Part shown: one piece after another, positions 38,332 through 47,639 of the stretch
Layout: each line of letters opens with the position of its first letter
How positions within the stretch are numbered: position 1 is the first letter of the stretch
Assembly (NCBI RefSeq): GCF_014640635.1
Contig: NZ_BMHI01000001.1
Coordinates: 310,001-374,000 of the forward strand
Reading direction: 5' to 3'
Source of the DNA: Flexivirga endophytica
GTDB taxonomy: Bacteria; Actinomycetota; Actinomycetes; Actinomycetales; Dermatophilaceae
Length of the DNA: 64,000 nucleotides
The notes under the pieces: generated by a model
What the model was told of the DNA's origin: nothing
What the model saw: only the letters and a program-made list of their open reading frames with translations
The model's database searches: none
Made by a program: the position numbers and the translations under genes

Positions 38332-41300
38332 ATGACCTATCCGAAGGTCGACCTGACCGCATCGCAGACCGGCGACGTCAATGCCGTCGCATCCTCCGCG
38401 GACTTCCCGGCGATCGAGCAGGCCGTACGCAAGTATTGGGACGCCGATGACACCTTCCGTGCGTCCGTTGAGCAGCGCGATGCGGGCAAGGACGGCACCA
38501 ACGAGTTCGTCTTCTACGACGGCCCGCCCTTCGCCAACGGTCTCCCGCACTACGGCCACCTGCTGACCGGCTACGTCAAGGACCTCATCCCGCGCTACCA
38601 GACGATGCGCGGCAAGCGCGTCGAGCGCCGCTTCGGCTGGGACACCCACGGGCTGCCTGCCGAGCTCGAGGCGATGAAGCAGCTCGGGCTGAAGACCAAG
38701 GACGAGATCCTCGAGATGGGCGTCGACAAGTTCAACGACGCCGCACGGGCCTCGGTGCTGCGCTACACCGGCGAGTGGCGTGAGTATGTCGAGCGGATGG
38801 GCCGCTGGGTCGACTTCGACAACGACTACAAGACGCTGAACCCCGACTTCATGGAGTCGGTCATCTGGGCCTTCAAGCAGCTCTTCGACAAGGGGCTGAT
38901 CTACGAGGGCTTCCGCGTGTTGCCCTACTGCTGGAACGACGAGACGCCGCTGTCCAACCACGAGCTGCGGATGGACGACGACGTCTACCAGATGCGGCAG
39001 GACCCGGCGGTGACCGTCGGATTCCGTTGCACCAGCAGCACATTGGATGTTCTGAAGGATACGCTCTTCCTGGTGTGGACCACCACGCCGTGGACCCTGC
39101 CGGCCAACCTCGCGGTCATGGTCGGGCCGGACATCGACTACGTCGTGGTCGAGACCGATGTGCCGACCGGCACCACCCAGCGATACGTGATCGCGCACGC
39201 GCGGCTGGCGGCATACGCCAAGGAACTCTTCGGCGATGCCAAGGCCGACCCGGAGCCGTATGTCGTCGCGCGCCTCTCCGGCAACGACCTGCTCGAGTCG
39301 GTCTACGCGCCGCCGTTCGGTTACTACGAAGGCCACGAGAAGGCCTTCCGCGTCGTACCCGCCGACTTCGTCACGACCACCGACGGCACCGGATTGGTCC
39401 ACACCGCAGGCGCTTTCGGTGAGGACGACATGGTCGTCACCGACCGCGAGGGCATCGTGCCGGTCATGCCGGTCGGCCCCGACGGCCGTTTCACCTACCC
39501 GGTCTCCGAGTACGAAGGCATGCTGGTCTTCGACGCGAACCCGCACATCATCGACGACCTGAAGGCAGCGACGAATGCCTTGCGGGACGGCCGTATCGAA
39601 GGACTCGGGGCCCCCGCGAAGTATTCGGAGGCTGCGGGCCCCGACGAAGTATCGGAGGAGCGTAGCGGGGGAGAACTTCGTCGGGTGCAGGGAAGCGGGG
39701 GAGAAACTTCGTGGGGTGAGGTCACCGGGGGCACCGTGCTGCTGCGTCGCGAGACCTACGAGCACTCCTACCCGCACTGCTGGCGGTGCCGAAACCCGTT
39801 GATCTACAAGGCAGTCAGCTCCTGGTTCGTCAGCGTCACGTCGTTCAAGGACCGGATGCTGGCACACAACCAGGAGATCAATTGGGTGCCCGGCAACGTC
39901 AAGGACGGGCAGTTCGGCACGTGGCTGGCCAACGCCCGCGACTGGTCGATCACCCGCAACCGCTTCTGGGGCAGCCCGGTGCCGGTGTGGAAGTCCGACA
40001 ACCCGGAGTTCCCGCGAGTCGACGTCTACGGGTCGTTCGAGGAGCTCGAGCGCGACTTCGGAGTCAAGGTCGACGACCTGCACCGGCCAGGCATCGATCA
40101 GTTGACCCGCCCGAATCCCGATGATCCAAGCGGGAATTCGACGATGCGCCGCGTCGAGGACGTCCTCGACGTATGGTTCGACTCCGGGTCGATGCCCTAC
40201 GGCCAGGTGCACTACCCCTTCGAGAACGCCGACTGGTTCGAGCACCACTTCCCGGCCGACTTCATCGTCGAATACATCGGCCAGACTCGCGGCTGGTTCT
40301 ACATGCTGCACATCCTGTCGACCGCGCTCTTCGACAAGCCGGCCTTCAAGAACGTCATCTGCCACGGCATCGTGCTCGGCAGCGACGGGCAGAAGATGTC
40401 CAAGTCCCTCTCCAACTACCCCGACGTCTCAGAGGTCTTCAACCGCGACGGCGCGGACGCCATGCGTTGGTTCCTGATGAGCAGCCCGATCCTGCGCGGC
40501 GGCAACCTCATCGTCACCGAGCAGGGCATCCGCGACGGTGTGCGGCAGGTGCTGCTGCCGTTGTGGAGCAGCTGGTACTTCTTCAGCCTCTACGCGAATG
40601 CTGCTGGGACCGAGGGACATTGGTCGACCGAGTCCACGAACGTCATGGACCGCTACGTGCTGGCCAAGACCCGCGAGTTGGTCGAGACCGTCCGCATGGA
40701 CCTCGACGAGTTCAACGTCGCCGGCGCGTGCGACGCGGTGCAGAGCTTCCTCGACGTGCTCACCAACTGGTACATCCGCCGCTCCCGCGAGCGCTTTTGG
40801 GGAACGAACGGCGCCGACGGGGACGCACAGGCTGCCTTCGACACCCTCTACACCGTGCTGGAGACCGTATGCCGGGTAGCTGCTCCGCTGCTGCCGTTCG
40901 TCACCGAGCAGGTATGGCGCGGGCTGACCGGTGGTCGCTCGGTGCACCTGACCGACTGGCCGGACTCCACCGATCTGCCCGCCGATGAGCAGCTCGTCAC
41001 GGCGATGGACCGTGCCCGCGCGGTCTGCTCCACGACGCTCTCGGTCCGCAAGGCCCAGCAGTTGCGCGTGCGGCTGCCGCTGGCGACGCTGACCGTGGTG
41101 GTCAAGGACGCGGCAGCACTGGCCGACTTCAGCGCTCTCATCGCCGATGAGGTCAACGTCCGAGAGGTGCGCCTCGTCGACCTGGCCGAGGCCAGCGAGT
41201 CCGACTTCGGCATCGAGCAGAAGCTGACCGTGAATGCCCGCGCAGCCGGCCCTCGACTGGGCAAGGACGTGCAACGCGCGATCAAGGGCAGCAAGTCCGG

Positions 41301-41766
41301 GGACTGGTCGGTGGCCGAGGACGGCACCGTCACCAGTGGCGGATTAGCCCTGCAGGAGAGCGAATTCAGCCTCGAGTCGGTCGTGACCGACCAGGCCCAG
41401 GCGCACCAGGTCGCCGCGATGCTGCCCGGTGGTGGCTTCGTGGTGCTCGACACCGACGTCACCGACGAGTTGCGCATCGAAGGCCTGGCCCGCGACATCA
41501 TCCGTGCGGTCCAGCAGGCCCGCCGTGATGCCGGCCTGGAGGTCAGCGACCGGATCAGCCTGGGCGTCACCGGAGACGACGACGCCTGGCAGGCCACGGT
41601 CACCCACCAGCAGCTGATCATGCGTGAGACGCTGGCGGTGCAGTTCGGCTCCGCCGGCGCGGGTCACGAGCTGCCCGGTGCCGTCGACGCGGATCTCGGC
41701 GGCGGCAAGCACGTGTCGATCGCGGTCAAGCGTGTCGAGTCGGCGACAGAGGGGACGGCGCGATGA
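38332..41766 (+). CDS. ileS: Isoleucine--tRNA ligase with an inserted repeat peptide
   Basis: IleRS charges tRNA-Ile and edits Val. The HIGH motif is HYGH at 73-76 ([12 protein letters not shown]), the KMSKS loop is near 687-691 ([10 protein letters not shown]), and the [13 protein letters not shown] editing-domain block is near residue 250. Length is 1144 from ATG 38332 ([11 protein letters not shown]); GTG 38314 is an alternative start. Residues 425-462 are encoded by a family D palindromic element and have no counterpart in other IleRS. They sit between DGRIEG and [19 protein letters not shown], at the end of the CP1 editing region. The gene is under T-box control and is followed by a GNAT gene. 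Confidence 0.96.
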   Translation: MTYPKVDLTASQTGDVNAVASSADFPAIEQAVRKYWDADDTFRASVEQRDAGKDGTNEFVFYDGPPFANGLPHYGHLLTGYVKDLIPRYQTMRGKRVERRFGWDTHGLPAELEAMKQLGLKTKDEILEMGVDKFNDAARASVLRYTGEWREYVERMGRWVDFDNDYKTLNPDFMESVIWAFKQLFDKGLIYEGFRVLPYCWNDETPLSNHELRMDDDVYQMRQDPAVTVGFRCTSSTLDVLKDTLFLVWTTTPWTLPANLAVMVGPDIDYVVVETDVPTGTTQRYVIAHARLAAYAKELFGDAKADPEPYVVARLSGNDLLESVYAPPFGYYEGHEKAFRVVPADFVTTTDGTGLVHTAGAFGEDDMVVTDREGIVPVMPVGPDGRFTYPVSEYEGMLVFDANPHIIDDLKAATNALRDGRIEGLGAPAKYSEAAGPDEVSEERSGGELRRVQGSGGETSWGEVTGGTVLLRRETYEHSYPHCWRCRNPLIYKAVSSWFVSVTSFKDRMLAHNQEINWVPGNVKDGQFGTWLANARDWSITRNRFWGSPVPVWKSDNPEFPRVDVYGSFEELERDFGVKVDDLHRPGIDQLTRPNPDDPSGNSTMRRVEDVLDVWFDSGSMPYGQVHYPFENADWFEHHFPADFIVEYIGQTRGWFYMLHILSTALFDKPAFKNVICHGIVLGSDGQKMSKSLSNYPDVSEVFNRDGADAMRWFLMSSPILRGGNLIVTEQGIRDGVRQVLLPLWSSWYFFSLYANAAGTEGHWSTESTNVMDRYVLAKTRELVETVRMDLDEFNVAGACDAVQSFLDVLTNWYIRRSRERFWGTNGADGDAQAAFDTLYTVLETVCRVAAPLLPFVTEQVWRGLTGGRSVHLTDWPDSTDLPADEQLVTAMDRARAVCSTTLSVRKAQQLRVRLPLATLTVVVKDAAALADFSALIADEVNVREVRLVDLAEASESDFGIEQKLTVNARAAGPRLGKDVQRAIKGSKSGDWSVAEDGTVTSGGLALQESEFSLESVVTDQAQAHQVAAMLPGGGFVVLDTDVTDELRIEGLARDIIRAVQQARRDAGLEVSDRISLGVTGDDDAWQATVTHQQLIMRETLAVQFGSAGAGHELPGAVDADLGGGKHVSIAVKRVESATEGTAR
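39604..39717 (+). repeat. Family D nested palindrome inserted in frame within ileS
   Basis: This 114-base element (38 codons) begins CTCGGGGCCCCCGCGAAGTA and ends AGAAACTTCGTGGGGT. The outer arms CCCCGCGAAGT (39612-39622) and ACTTCGTGGGG (39706-39716) pair, as do the inner arms CCCGACGAAGT (39640-39650) and ACTTCGTCGGG (39675-39685). The same element, about 90% identical by eye, lies between genes at 60661-60776. It introduces no stop codon in the ileS frame and encodes Gly/Ser/Glu-rich peptide ([19 protein letters not shown] at its end). Confidence 0.9.
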
Positions 41767-41779
41767 AGAGGACCGCACG

Positions 41780-42313
41780 ATGAAGATTGCCAGCGGTGTG
41801 CTGCTGCGTGCGGCGACCGGGGACGACCTGCAGGGTGTCATCGAGGTGGGCCAGCAGACCTGGCCGGCCACCTACGGTCCCATCGCGGGCAAGGACTACG
41901 TCGCGATGGGCTTGGCCAAGTGGTGGACCGCAGATGCGACGATCCCCGCCATCCGAGCCGGACGGGTGACGGTCGCCGAATACGACGGCGAGATCGTCGG
42001 TATGACGTCCGTCGGGCCGCTGGACGGTCACCTCGCGTTGTGGAAGCTCTACGTGCTGCCCGAGTTCCACAGCGCCGGCATCGGCGGCATGCTGATGCGC
42101 GCCGCCATCGCCAAGGCCAAGGCCGACGAGTATGACGAGATCGTGTTGTCCTACCTGGACGGCAACGACAACGCGCGCTCGTTCTACGAGCACTACGGCT
42201 TCACCGAGACCGGACGCGAGAGCACCGGCGGCGGTGTGCCCGACTCGATATGGATCCACCTGCCACTCGGCGGGGACCCGGAGGACGCAACCTTGGATGG
42301 TGCACATGGCTAG
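41780..42313 (+). CDS. GNAT family N-acetyltransferase
   Basis: This 177-residue GNAT protein has the typical order ITxTWxxxY-like start (VIEVGQQTWPATYGPIA), LWKLYVLPEFHSAGIGGMLM (acetyl-CoA binding R/Q-x-x-G-x-G/A variant HSAGIGG) and NARSFYEHYGFTETGRE. The substrate is unknown; relatives acetylate small amines or protein N-termini. The ATG at 41780 lies 13 bases after ileS, with GAGGACC upstream, and the end overlaps folC by eight bases, so it belongs to an ileS-folC transcript. Confidence 0.85.
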   Translation: MKIASGVLLRAATGDDLQGVIEVGQQTWPATYGPIAGKDYVAMGLAKWWTADATIPAIRAGRVTVAEYDGEIVGMTSVGPLDGHLALWKLYVLPEFHSAGIGGMLMRAAIAKAKADEYDEIVLSYLDGNDNARSFYEHYGFTETGRESTGGGVPDSIWIHLPLGGDPEDATLDGAHG

Positions 42314-43697
42314 TGGTCGACCCGATGCCGCGCAACGCGAGGCCGCACGTAACCTCGAGATCCGCAAGCGGCTGCGCGAGGTCGAGGACGCGATCCTCGC
42401 CCGCACCCCGGAGTCCAGTCCGGAGCCGTCGCTCGAGCGGGTGCGCCGTATCATGGAGCTGCTGGGTGACCCGCAGCGGTCGTTCCCGGTGGTGCACCTG
42501 ACCGGCACCAACGGCAAGACGACCACCACACGGGCGATCGAGCGCATCCTGCGGGAGACGGGCCTCGCCACCGGCCGGTTCACCTCGCCGCACCTGCACA
42601 ACGTGCGTGAGCGGATCGCCTTGAACGGCAGGCAGATCGACCCGGAACGCTTCATCGCGACATACGACGACGTGCTGCCCTACGTCGAGCTGATCGACAA
42701 CGAGGCACGCGCGGCGGGGGAGCCGACGACGACCTACTTCGAGATCCTGGTCGTGATGGCCTACGCCGCGTTCGCGGACGCTCCCGTCGACGTCGCGATC
42801 GTCGAGGTCGGCCTGGGCGGCGAGTGGGACGCCACCAACGTCGCCGACGGTGACGTCGCGGTCATCACGCCGGTGTCGCTGGACCACACGCGGCTGCTCG
42901 GCTCGACCGTCGAGGAGATCACCCTGGAGAAGCGCGGCATCATCAAGCCCGGCGCGATCACCGTCGTCGGTGACCAGGACCCGGCGGTCGACGAGCTGAT
43001 CGCCGAGCGGGTGGCCGAGGTCGGTGGCGCGGCCAAGCGCGAGGGCGTCGACTTCGAGGTGCTCGAACGCGATCAGGCCGTCGGCGGCCAACAGTTGACC
43101 GTCCAGGGTCTGGCCGCGGTCTACCGCGACCTCTACCTACCGCTCTTCGGTGATCACCAGGCACACAACGTTGCGACCGCGATCGCCGCGGCCGAGGCGT
43201 TCCTCGGCGGGGGAGAGCAAGCCCTCGACATCGACGTGCTGCGCACCGCGCTGGCCGATCTGGACTCGCCGGGCCGGCTGGAGATCGTGCGGCGCTCGCC
43301 GACCGTGCTGGTCGACGCGGCGCACAACGCATCCGGCGTGCGCGCCCTGCGCGACGCGTTGAGCGACTCGTTCACCTTCGTCCGACTGGTCGGAGTGCTG
43401 GCGATCTTCGCCGACAAGAACGCCGACGACATGCTGTCCACGCTCGAGCCGGTGCTGGATCACGTTGTCATCACTCGCAATTCGTCACATCGCAGCATGC
43501 GAGCCGAGGAGCTCGGTGCCATTGCGGTCGAGATCTTCGGCGAGGACCGTGTCGACGTCGTGCCGGGCATGGCCGACGCCATTGACCGCGCCGCCGAGCT
43601 CGCCGACGAGGGCGGTGTCGCCGGCGGCGTGCTCGCGACCGGGTCGATCACGACGGCCGCGGACGTGCGTGCGCTGCTCGGCGTGACCGAGGCATAA
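42306..43697 (+). CDS. folC: Folylpolyglutamate synthase/dihydrofolate synthase
   Basis: FolC adds glutamate to dihydropteroate and tetrahydrofolates. The Mur-ligase-type P-loop GTNGKTT is at 67-73, with TSPHLHNVRERI, VGLGGEWDATN and SLDHTRLLG further along, and the C-terminal VDAAHNASG. Length is 463. The ATG at 42306 (MASGRPDAAQ) overlaps the GNAT gene; ATG 42297 would add three residues. Placement after ileS and before DUF4233 and ndk is the conserved actinobacterial valS/ileS-folC-ndk neighbourhood. Confidence 0.95.
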   Translation: MASGRPDAAQREAARNLEIRKRLREVEDAILARTPESSPEPSLERVRRIMELLGDPQRSFPVVHLTGTNGKTTTTRAIERILRETGLATGRFTSPHLHNVRERIALNGRQIDPERFIATYDDVLPYVELIDNEARAAGEPTTTYFEILVVMAYAAFADAPVDVAIVEVGLGGEWDATNVADGDVAVITPVSLDHTRLLGSTVEEITLEKRGIIKPGAITVVGDQDPAVDELIAERVAEVGGAAKREGVDFEVLERDQAVGGQQLTVQGLAAVYRDLYLPLFGDHQAHNVATAIAAAEAFLGGGEQALDIDVLRTALADLDSPGRLEIVRRSPTVLVDAAHNASGVRALRDALSDSFTFVRLVGVLAIFADKNADDMLSTLEPVLDHVVITRNSSHRSMRAEELGAIAVEIFGEDRVDVVPGMADAIDRAAELADEGGVAGGVLATGSITTAADVRALLGVTEA

Positions 43698-43699
43698 GC

Positions 43700-44089
43700 A
43701 TGATCGGCAACCTCCTGGTCCATGGGGTCGGTGACCGTATGACGCGCCGGTTCGCCGGCCTCGTGGTCGGTTCGCAGACCGTGGTGGTCTTCCTCGGCGC
43801 GCTCGTCGCCTGGGCGATCGCCAAGGCGCAACACGACACGGCCCACACGTCATACCTCGTGATCGGGCTGGTGCTCGCCGTCCTGTGCATCGTCGCGGCC
43901 GGGACACTGCGGCGTCCCTGGGGTGTCACCCTCGGCTGGGTCGTCCAATGTGCGACGCTGCTGGCCGGCTTCGTGCTGCCGATGATGTTCGTCGTCGGCG
44001 TGATGTTCATCGCCCTGTGGGTCACCGCCCTCGTCCAGGGCCGCAAGATGGACGACCTGACCGCCCACCACGAGGAGACTTCCGGATGA
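43700..44089 (+). CDS. DUF4233 membrane protein
   Basis: The 129-residue protein has four hydrophobic segments ([67 protein letters not shown]). It matches the small DUF4233 family found just after folC in actinobacteria. Its function is unknown. The ATG at 43700 begins two bases after the folC stop; ATG 43739 ([11 protein letters not shown]) is a possible shorter start. Its stop overlaps the uppP start by four bases. Confidence 0.85.
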   Translation: MIGNLLVHGVGDRMTRRFAGLVVGSQTVVVFLGALVAWAIAKAQHDTAHTSYLVIGLVLAVLCIVAAGTLRRPWGVTLGWVVQCATLLAGFVLPMMFVVGVMFIALWVTALVQGRKMDDLTAHHEETSG

Positions 44090-45015
44090 CCTGGATCGAA
44101 GCGATCGTGTTGGGGATCGTGCAAGGACTCACCGAGTTCCTGCCGATCTCCTCCTCGGCGCACCAACTCATCGTCGGCCGCCTCTTCTGGGACAACGACG
44201 GTGGCGGGTCCGCCTTCACCGCCGTCAACCAGCTCGGCACCGAGACCGCGGTCATCGTCTACTTCTGGCGCGACATCGTGCGGATCATCAAGCAGTGGGC
44301 GCTCTCGGTCACGGGCAAGGTGCCGCGCACCGACCCTGACGCCCGGATGGGCTGGCTGGTCATCGTCGGCACCATCCCGATCGGCATCCTCGGCCTGGTC
44401 CTCAAGGACTTCATCGAGGGCGACCTGCGCAATCTGTGGGTCACCGCGAGCATGCTGCTGATCTTCGCGATCGTCATCGCCGTGGCCGACAGCACGGTCG
44501 ACGCGAGGACCCATTCCTCCTCCGAGCGACAGGTGCCCGTGCCTGCCGGCACCGCCTCCGGGGACACGGTCGACGGCACGGGCCTGGCTGCCGACGGCGA
44601 AGAAGTGGAGCACGGCAAGACGCTCGACGACCTCACCGTTAAGGACGGCATCCGATTCGGGCTGTGGCAGGCGCTGGCGCTCATCCCTGGCGTATCCCGC
44701 TCCGGCGGAACGATTTCCGGTGGTCTGTTGATGGGTTACACCCGCAGTGCCGCGGCGCGTTACTCCTTCCTGCTCGCCATACCGGCCGTGGTGATCTCCG
44801 GCCTGTTCGAGCTGAAGGACCTGCACGGCAGCGACGGTGACGGCTGGGGCCAGATCGCGGTGGCGACGCTGCTGGCGTTCGTCGTCGGGTATGCCGTGGT
44901 CGCGTGGTTCATGCGCTACATCTCGCACCACAACTTCCGGCCGTTCGTCTACTACCGGATCGCGCTGGCGGTCTTCCTCTTCGGACTGCTCGTCCTGGGC
45001 AAGGTCGCGGCGTAG
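44086..45015 (+). CDS. uppP: Undecaprenyl-diphosphatase
   Basis: UppP (BacA) recycles the undecaprenyl carrier lipid for cell-wall synthesis by removing a phosphate. The active-site blocks [10 protein letters not shown] (17-26) and PGVSRSGGT (201-209) are intact among eight or so membrane spans. At 309 residues it is about 30-40 longer than the common form. The excess is a hydrophilic Ser/Thr/Asp-rich loop at about 136-182. The ATG at 44086 overlaps DUF4233. The pairing with DUF4233 and ndk is positional. Confidence 0.94.
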   Translation: MTWIEAIVLGIVQGLTEFLPISSSAHQLIVGRLFWDNDGGGSAFTAVNQLGTETAVIVYFWRDIVRIIKQWALSVTGKVPRTDPDARMGWLVIVGTIPIGILGLVLKDFIEGDLRNLWVTASMLLIFAIVIAVADSTVDARTHSSSERQVPVPAGTASGDTVDGTGLAADGEEVEHGKTLDDLTVKDGIRFGLWQALALIPGVSRSGGTISGGLLMGYTRSAAARYSFLLAIPAVVISGLFELKDLHGSDGDGWGQIAVATLLAFVVGYAVVAWFMRYISHHNFRPFVYYRIALAVFLFGLLVLGKVAA

Positions 45016-45035
45016 CGATTTGGTTCGCTCCAGCC

Positions 45036-45141
45036 GGTTTCTCGCTACTGTCGTTACTTTCTCGCATAAACCGCTCTGTACGGCGAGAAAGTAACGACAG
45101 TAGCCAGTTGTTCGTGGCGCCTTTGGCCCGTGCGAGAAACC
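45036..45141. repeat. Nested palindrome, family B copy 2
   Basis: A 22-bp perfect inner stem is formed by 45044-45065 (contains GTCGTTACTTTCTCGC) and 45083-45104 (GCGAGAAAGTAACGAC...), with a 17-base loop. The outer GGTTTCTCGC (45036-45045) is matched by GCGAGAAACC (45132-45141). The core GCGAGAAA occurs in both arms. It lies between uppP and ndk and is related to 25365-25445 by CGACAGTAGC. Confidence 0.8.
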
Positions 45142-45183
45142 CCACGAGTGACGCCATACCGGCCGTCCGATTGAATGTGAGCC

Positions 45184-45600
45184 ATGGAACGCACCCTCGT
45201 CATCGTCAAACCCGACGGATTCGCCCGTGGCCTCACCGGTGAAGTCCTGCGCCGCATCGAGGCCAAGGGCTACACCCTGGACACTCTGCAGATCATGACC
45301 GCGGACCGCGACCGGCTCGCGCAGCACTACGCCGAGCACGAGGGCAAGCCGTTCTACCAGCCGCTGGTCGACTTCATGGCCAGTGGACCCGCGACGTTCG
45401 CGATCGTCAGCGGGCACCGAGTGATCGAGGGCTTCCGCGCGATCGCCGGCGCCACCGACCCGACCGCCGCCGCACCGGGCAGCATCCGTGGCGACCTCGG
45501 TCGCGACTGGGGCCTTGCGGTGCAGCAGAACATCGTGCACGGCTCGGACTCCCCGGAGTCGGCCGAGCGCGAGATCGGCATCTGGTTCGCCCAACGCTGA
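45184..45600 (+). CDS. ndk: Nucleoside diphosphate kinase
   Basis: Ndk transfers phosphate between nucleoside tri- and diphosphates through a phosphohistidine. The catalytic His119 is in NIVHGSDSPESA, with the family start MERTLVIVKPDGFARGL and IRGDLG. Length is 138, normal. The stop codon region CCCAACGCTGAGACTCG is repeated downstream: the 72-bp tandem array begins immediately after it, and its units end in nearly the same string. Confidence 0.97.
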   Translation: MERTLVIVKPDGFARGLTGEVLRRIEAKGYTLDTLQIMTADRDRLAQHYAEHEGKPFYQPLVDFMASGPATFAIVSGHRVIEGFRAIAGATDPTAAAPGSIRGDLGRDWGLAVQQNIVHGSDSPESAEREIGIWFAQR

Positions 45601-45888
45601 GACTCGTTCCTCGTCTCGGCGTTGTGCTCACCTGTGCTTGACGTGCCGTCCTTCGGCCGGGCCCAACCCTGAGACTCGTTCCTCGTCTCGGCGTTGTGCT
45701 CACCTGTGCTTGACGTGCCGTCCTTCGGCCGGGCCCAACCCTGAGACTCGTTCCTCGTCTCGGTGTTGTGCTCACCTGTGCTTGACGTGCCGTCCTTCGG
45801 CCGGGCCCAACGCTGAGACTCGTTCCTCGTCTCGGTGTTGTGCTCACCTGTGCTTGACGTGCCGTCCTTCGGCCGGGCCCAACCCTGA
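45601..45888. repeat. Four 72-bp tandem repeats
   Basis: Units at 45601-45672, 45673-45744, 45745-45816 and 45817-45888 start GACTCGTTCCTCGTCTCGG and end CGGGCCCAACSCTGA. Differences are few (GGCGTTG or GGTGTTG, ACCCTGA or ACGCTGA). 72 is a multiple of three, so both strands stay open and give repeated peptides, but no ribosome site or homology supports translation. The array lies exactly between the ndk stop codon and a Doc-like gene fragment. It has no spacers and is not a CRISPR array. Confidence 0.93.
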
Positions 45889-46057
45889 GACTCGGCTTGC
45901 CCTCGTGTCGGTGCGGTTGTTCTACGCGCTCAACGACTATCGATTCGTGGCGAGCGATGATGAGAAATTCGACCTCATCGTCGACATCGCCACCGATGCC
46001 TTGGCGGGAGTCGCTGAGATCGCTGCGCGTCTGGAGCGGTACGCCGGCCCGGCCTGA
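45889..46057 (+). pseudogene. Doc/Fic toxin C-terminal remnant
   Basis: The frame ending at 46057 reads RLALVSVRLFYALNDYRF, then SDDEKFDLIVDIATDAL and EIAARLERYAG. It looks like the C-terminal helices of death-on-curing (Doc) toxins, which usually read RLAL...FL.LNG....D.E....V. The catalytic HPFxxGNKR part and the antitoxin are missing. The fragment joins the tandem repeats in frame. It is best explained as a decayed toxin gene whose 5' part was lost or replaced by the array. Confidence 0.65.
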
Positions 46058-46074
46058 GTTCACGGTAAGCTCCG

Positions 46075-46185
46075 CACTGGACGCGATCCCTGCAGGGGAA
46101 GCCGGTGCGAATCCGGCGCTGACCCGCAACCGTGTGCCGACCTGGCGTCATACGCCGGCGGCGAGCCGGAGCACCTGTGCGTCCA
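46075..46185 (+). promoter_or_regulatory. Cobalamin riboswitch
   Basis: The conserved AdoCbl/B12 core is plain: GGGGAAGCCGGTGCGAATCC (46095-46114) followed by GGCGCTGACCCGCAACCGT (46115-46133), then the B12 box GAGCCGGAGCACC (46163-46175). The 90 bases to the start codon contain GC-rich inverted segments (GTCGCGGCCCCGCGAG, CGCGGGCCGCGCG) able to form an expression platform near the ribosome site. It controls the secreted protein at 46264. B12 binding would be expected to turn that gene off. Confidence 0.92.
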
Positions 46186-46263
46186 CGGGCGATCTCGTCG
46201 CGGCCCCGCGAGAACGCCCCGATTCACCTCCGCGGGCCGCGCGATCTCGTGGAAGGCATCTCA

Positions 46264-47496
46264 ATGACCACCTCTCTTCGCACCCGTGCGGGTATCACGG
46301 GCGCACTCGCCCTGACTTGCGCCGGCCTCACCAGCCTCGCCGTCGCGGCACCGGCGACCGCCGCCACGCCGGACGGCGCCACCGGCGCACACTTCCTGGC
46401 GTCCGAGCTCGCGGCCGGTGGCGACCACCTCTCGGTCAGCTCCGGGGGCAGCAGCTTCCCCGACTACGGACTGACGATCGACGCGGTCCTCGGCCTCGAC
46501 GCCGCCAAGAACGGCCAGTCCGCGGCGACGCGCGCGGCGTCATACATCACCAAGAACGCGGCGGCCTACCGGACCGGTGGCGACACGAAGGAGCTGTATG
46601 CCGGTGCGACTGCCAAGTTGCTGGTCTTCGCGCAGGCCCAGGGGCTGCCCGGCGACACCTACCTCAACGATCTGAAGACCCTGGAGCAGAGCACCGGCCA
46701 GTTCAAGGACAAGTCGGCATATGGCGACTACTCCAACACCATCGGCCAGTCACTGGCGATCATCGGCCTGACGCGCGCCGGCAAGCCGGATGCCAAGGCT
46801 GTCGACTTCCTGGCCAAGCAGCAGTGCAACGACGGCGGCTTCCGGATGACGTTCGACGGCTCGTGCACCGGTGACACCGACGCGACTTCTCTCGCGGTGC
46901 AGGCATTGAGCGCCGCAGGTGGCCACGACGCGGCGATCGGCAAGGCCGTCAACTTCATCGCCGGCAACCAGCAGGGGAGCGGCGGAGTCGTCGAGCCGGC
47001 CGCCCAGGCCGCCCCCAACACCAACAGCACGGGACTCGCTGCGGTCGCCTTCACGCTGGCCGGCAAGACGTCGGAAGCGGCGAAGGCCAAGTCCTTCGTC
47101 AGTGGCCTGCAGTTCGGGTGCAGCGCGCCAGCAGCACTGCGTGGCGGCTACGCGTTCGACCAGAAGTCGTTCGACGCGCAATCGGCCAAGGGCAGCAAGG
47201 CGACCGCTGGTGACAAGGAGTTGCGCGCCAGCACACAGGCGATGCTCGCCGTGAACCCGCAGCCCTACCTCGAGGTCAGCGCCGGTGGCGCGGCCACGGC
47301 TCCGGCACTGTCCTGCGCGACCACCGCGCCGAGCTCGACCGCGACCGCCACGTCGACGACCACCGGCCCGCCGATCATCACCGACGGGCCCGCCGCCGGT
47401 GGCAATCACGGCGTGCTGCTCGCAGGTGCCGCGGCCCTCGGTGGAGCCGCGCTCGCCGGTGCGGGCCTGCGTCGCCGACTGCGCTCCGAGGACTGA
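46264..47496 (+). CDS. B12-riboswitch-controlled secreted alpha/alpha-repeat protein
   Basis: This 410-residue exported protein has a signal peptide ([20 protein letters not shown], cleavage near residue 34). A helical repeat domain of the prenyltransferase/squalene-cyclase-like alpha/alpha fold follows (repeats such as [47 protein letters not shown]; the QQCNDGGFR segment is typical). A Ser/Thr linker and a C-terminal hydrophobic anchor with RRRLRSED come last. The same fold forms the B12-binding domain of animal intrinsic factor and transcobalamin. With the cobalamin riboswitch upstream, a surface B12- or corrinoid-binding protein is the best inference. Start ATG 46264 after GGAAGG. Confidence 0.85.
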   Translation: MTTSLRTRAGITGALALTCAGLTSLAVAAPATAATPDGATGAHFLASELAAGGDHLSVSSGGSSFPDYGLTIDAVLGLDAAKNGQSAATRAASYITKNAAAYRTGGDTKELYAGATAKLLVFAQAQGLPGDTYLNDLKTLEQSTGQFKDKSAYGDYSNTIGQSLAIIGLTRAGKPDAKAVDFLAKQQCNDGGFRMTFDGSCTGDTDATSLAVQALSAAGGHDAAIGKAVNFIAGNQQGSGGVVEPAAQAAPNTNSTGLAAVAFTLAGKTSEAAKAKSFVSGLQFGCSAPAALRGGYAFDQKSFDAQSAKGSKATAGDKELRASTQAMLAVNPQPYLEVSAGGAATAPALSCATTAPSSTATATSTTTGPPIITDGPAAGGNHGVLLAGAAALGGAALAGAGLRRRLRSED

Positions 47497-47505
47497 GCCA
47501 CTCGC

Positions 47506-47599
47506 GCCGACAGGACAGGAAAACACTGAGAGGACAGGTAATTCCGGCCGATTACGACCGGATTGCCTGTCCTCTCGGTGCGTTTGCTATCCGCTCGGT
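47506..47599. repeat. Nested palindrome, family C copy 2
   Basis: The inner arm GAGAGGACAGGTAATTCCGG (47528-47547) pairs with CCGGATTGCCTGTCCTCTC (47558-47576) with a one-base bulge. The outer arms GCCGACAGGACAGG and TGCTATCCGCTCGG pair more weakly. The core GASAGGACAGG occurs in outer and inner arms. It lies between convergent genes ending at 47496 and 47640. Related to 28626 and 58719. Confidence 0.8.
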
Positions 47600-47639
47600 A
47601 AGCAGTTCGCGACCGTCGTGGGGAAGGGGCCCCGGCGCG

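Noticed and set aside
38194-40365. 723-codon minus-strand frame inside ileS
   Set aside because: Antisense of IleRS; the Ser/Pro-rich part comes only from the family D repeat.
43648-45594. 648-codon minus-strand frame across folC, DUF4233, uppP and ndk
   Set aside because: It spans four well-supported plus-strand genes and has no recognisable domain.
45601-45888. CRISPR array
   Set aside because: Units are directly joined without variable spacers and no cas genes are present.
45407-46129. Repeated-peptide proteins on both strands over the 72-bp repeats
   Set aside because: Open only because the unit is 24 codons; no start with a ribosome site and no homology apart from the Doc-like end on the plus strand.
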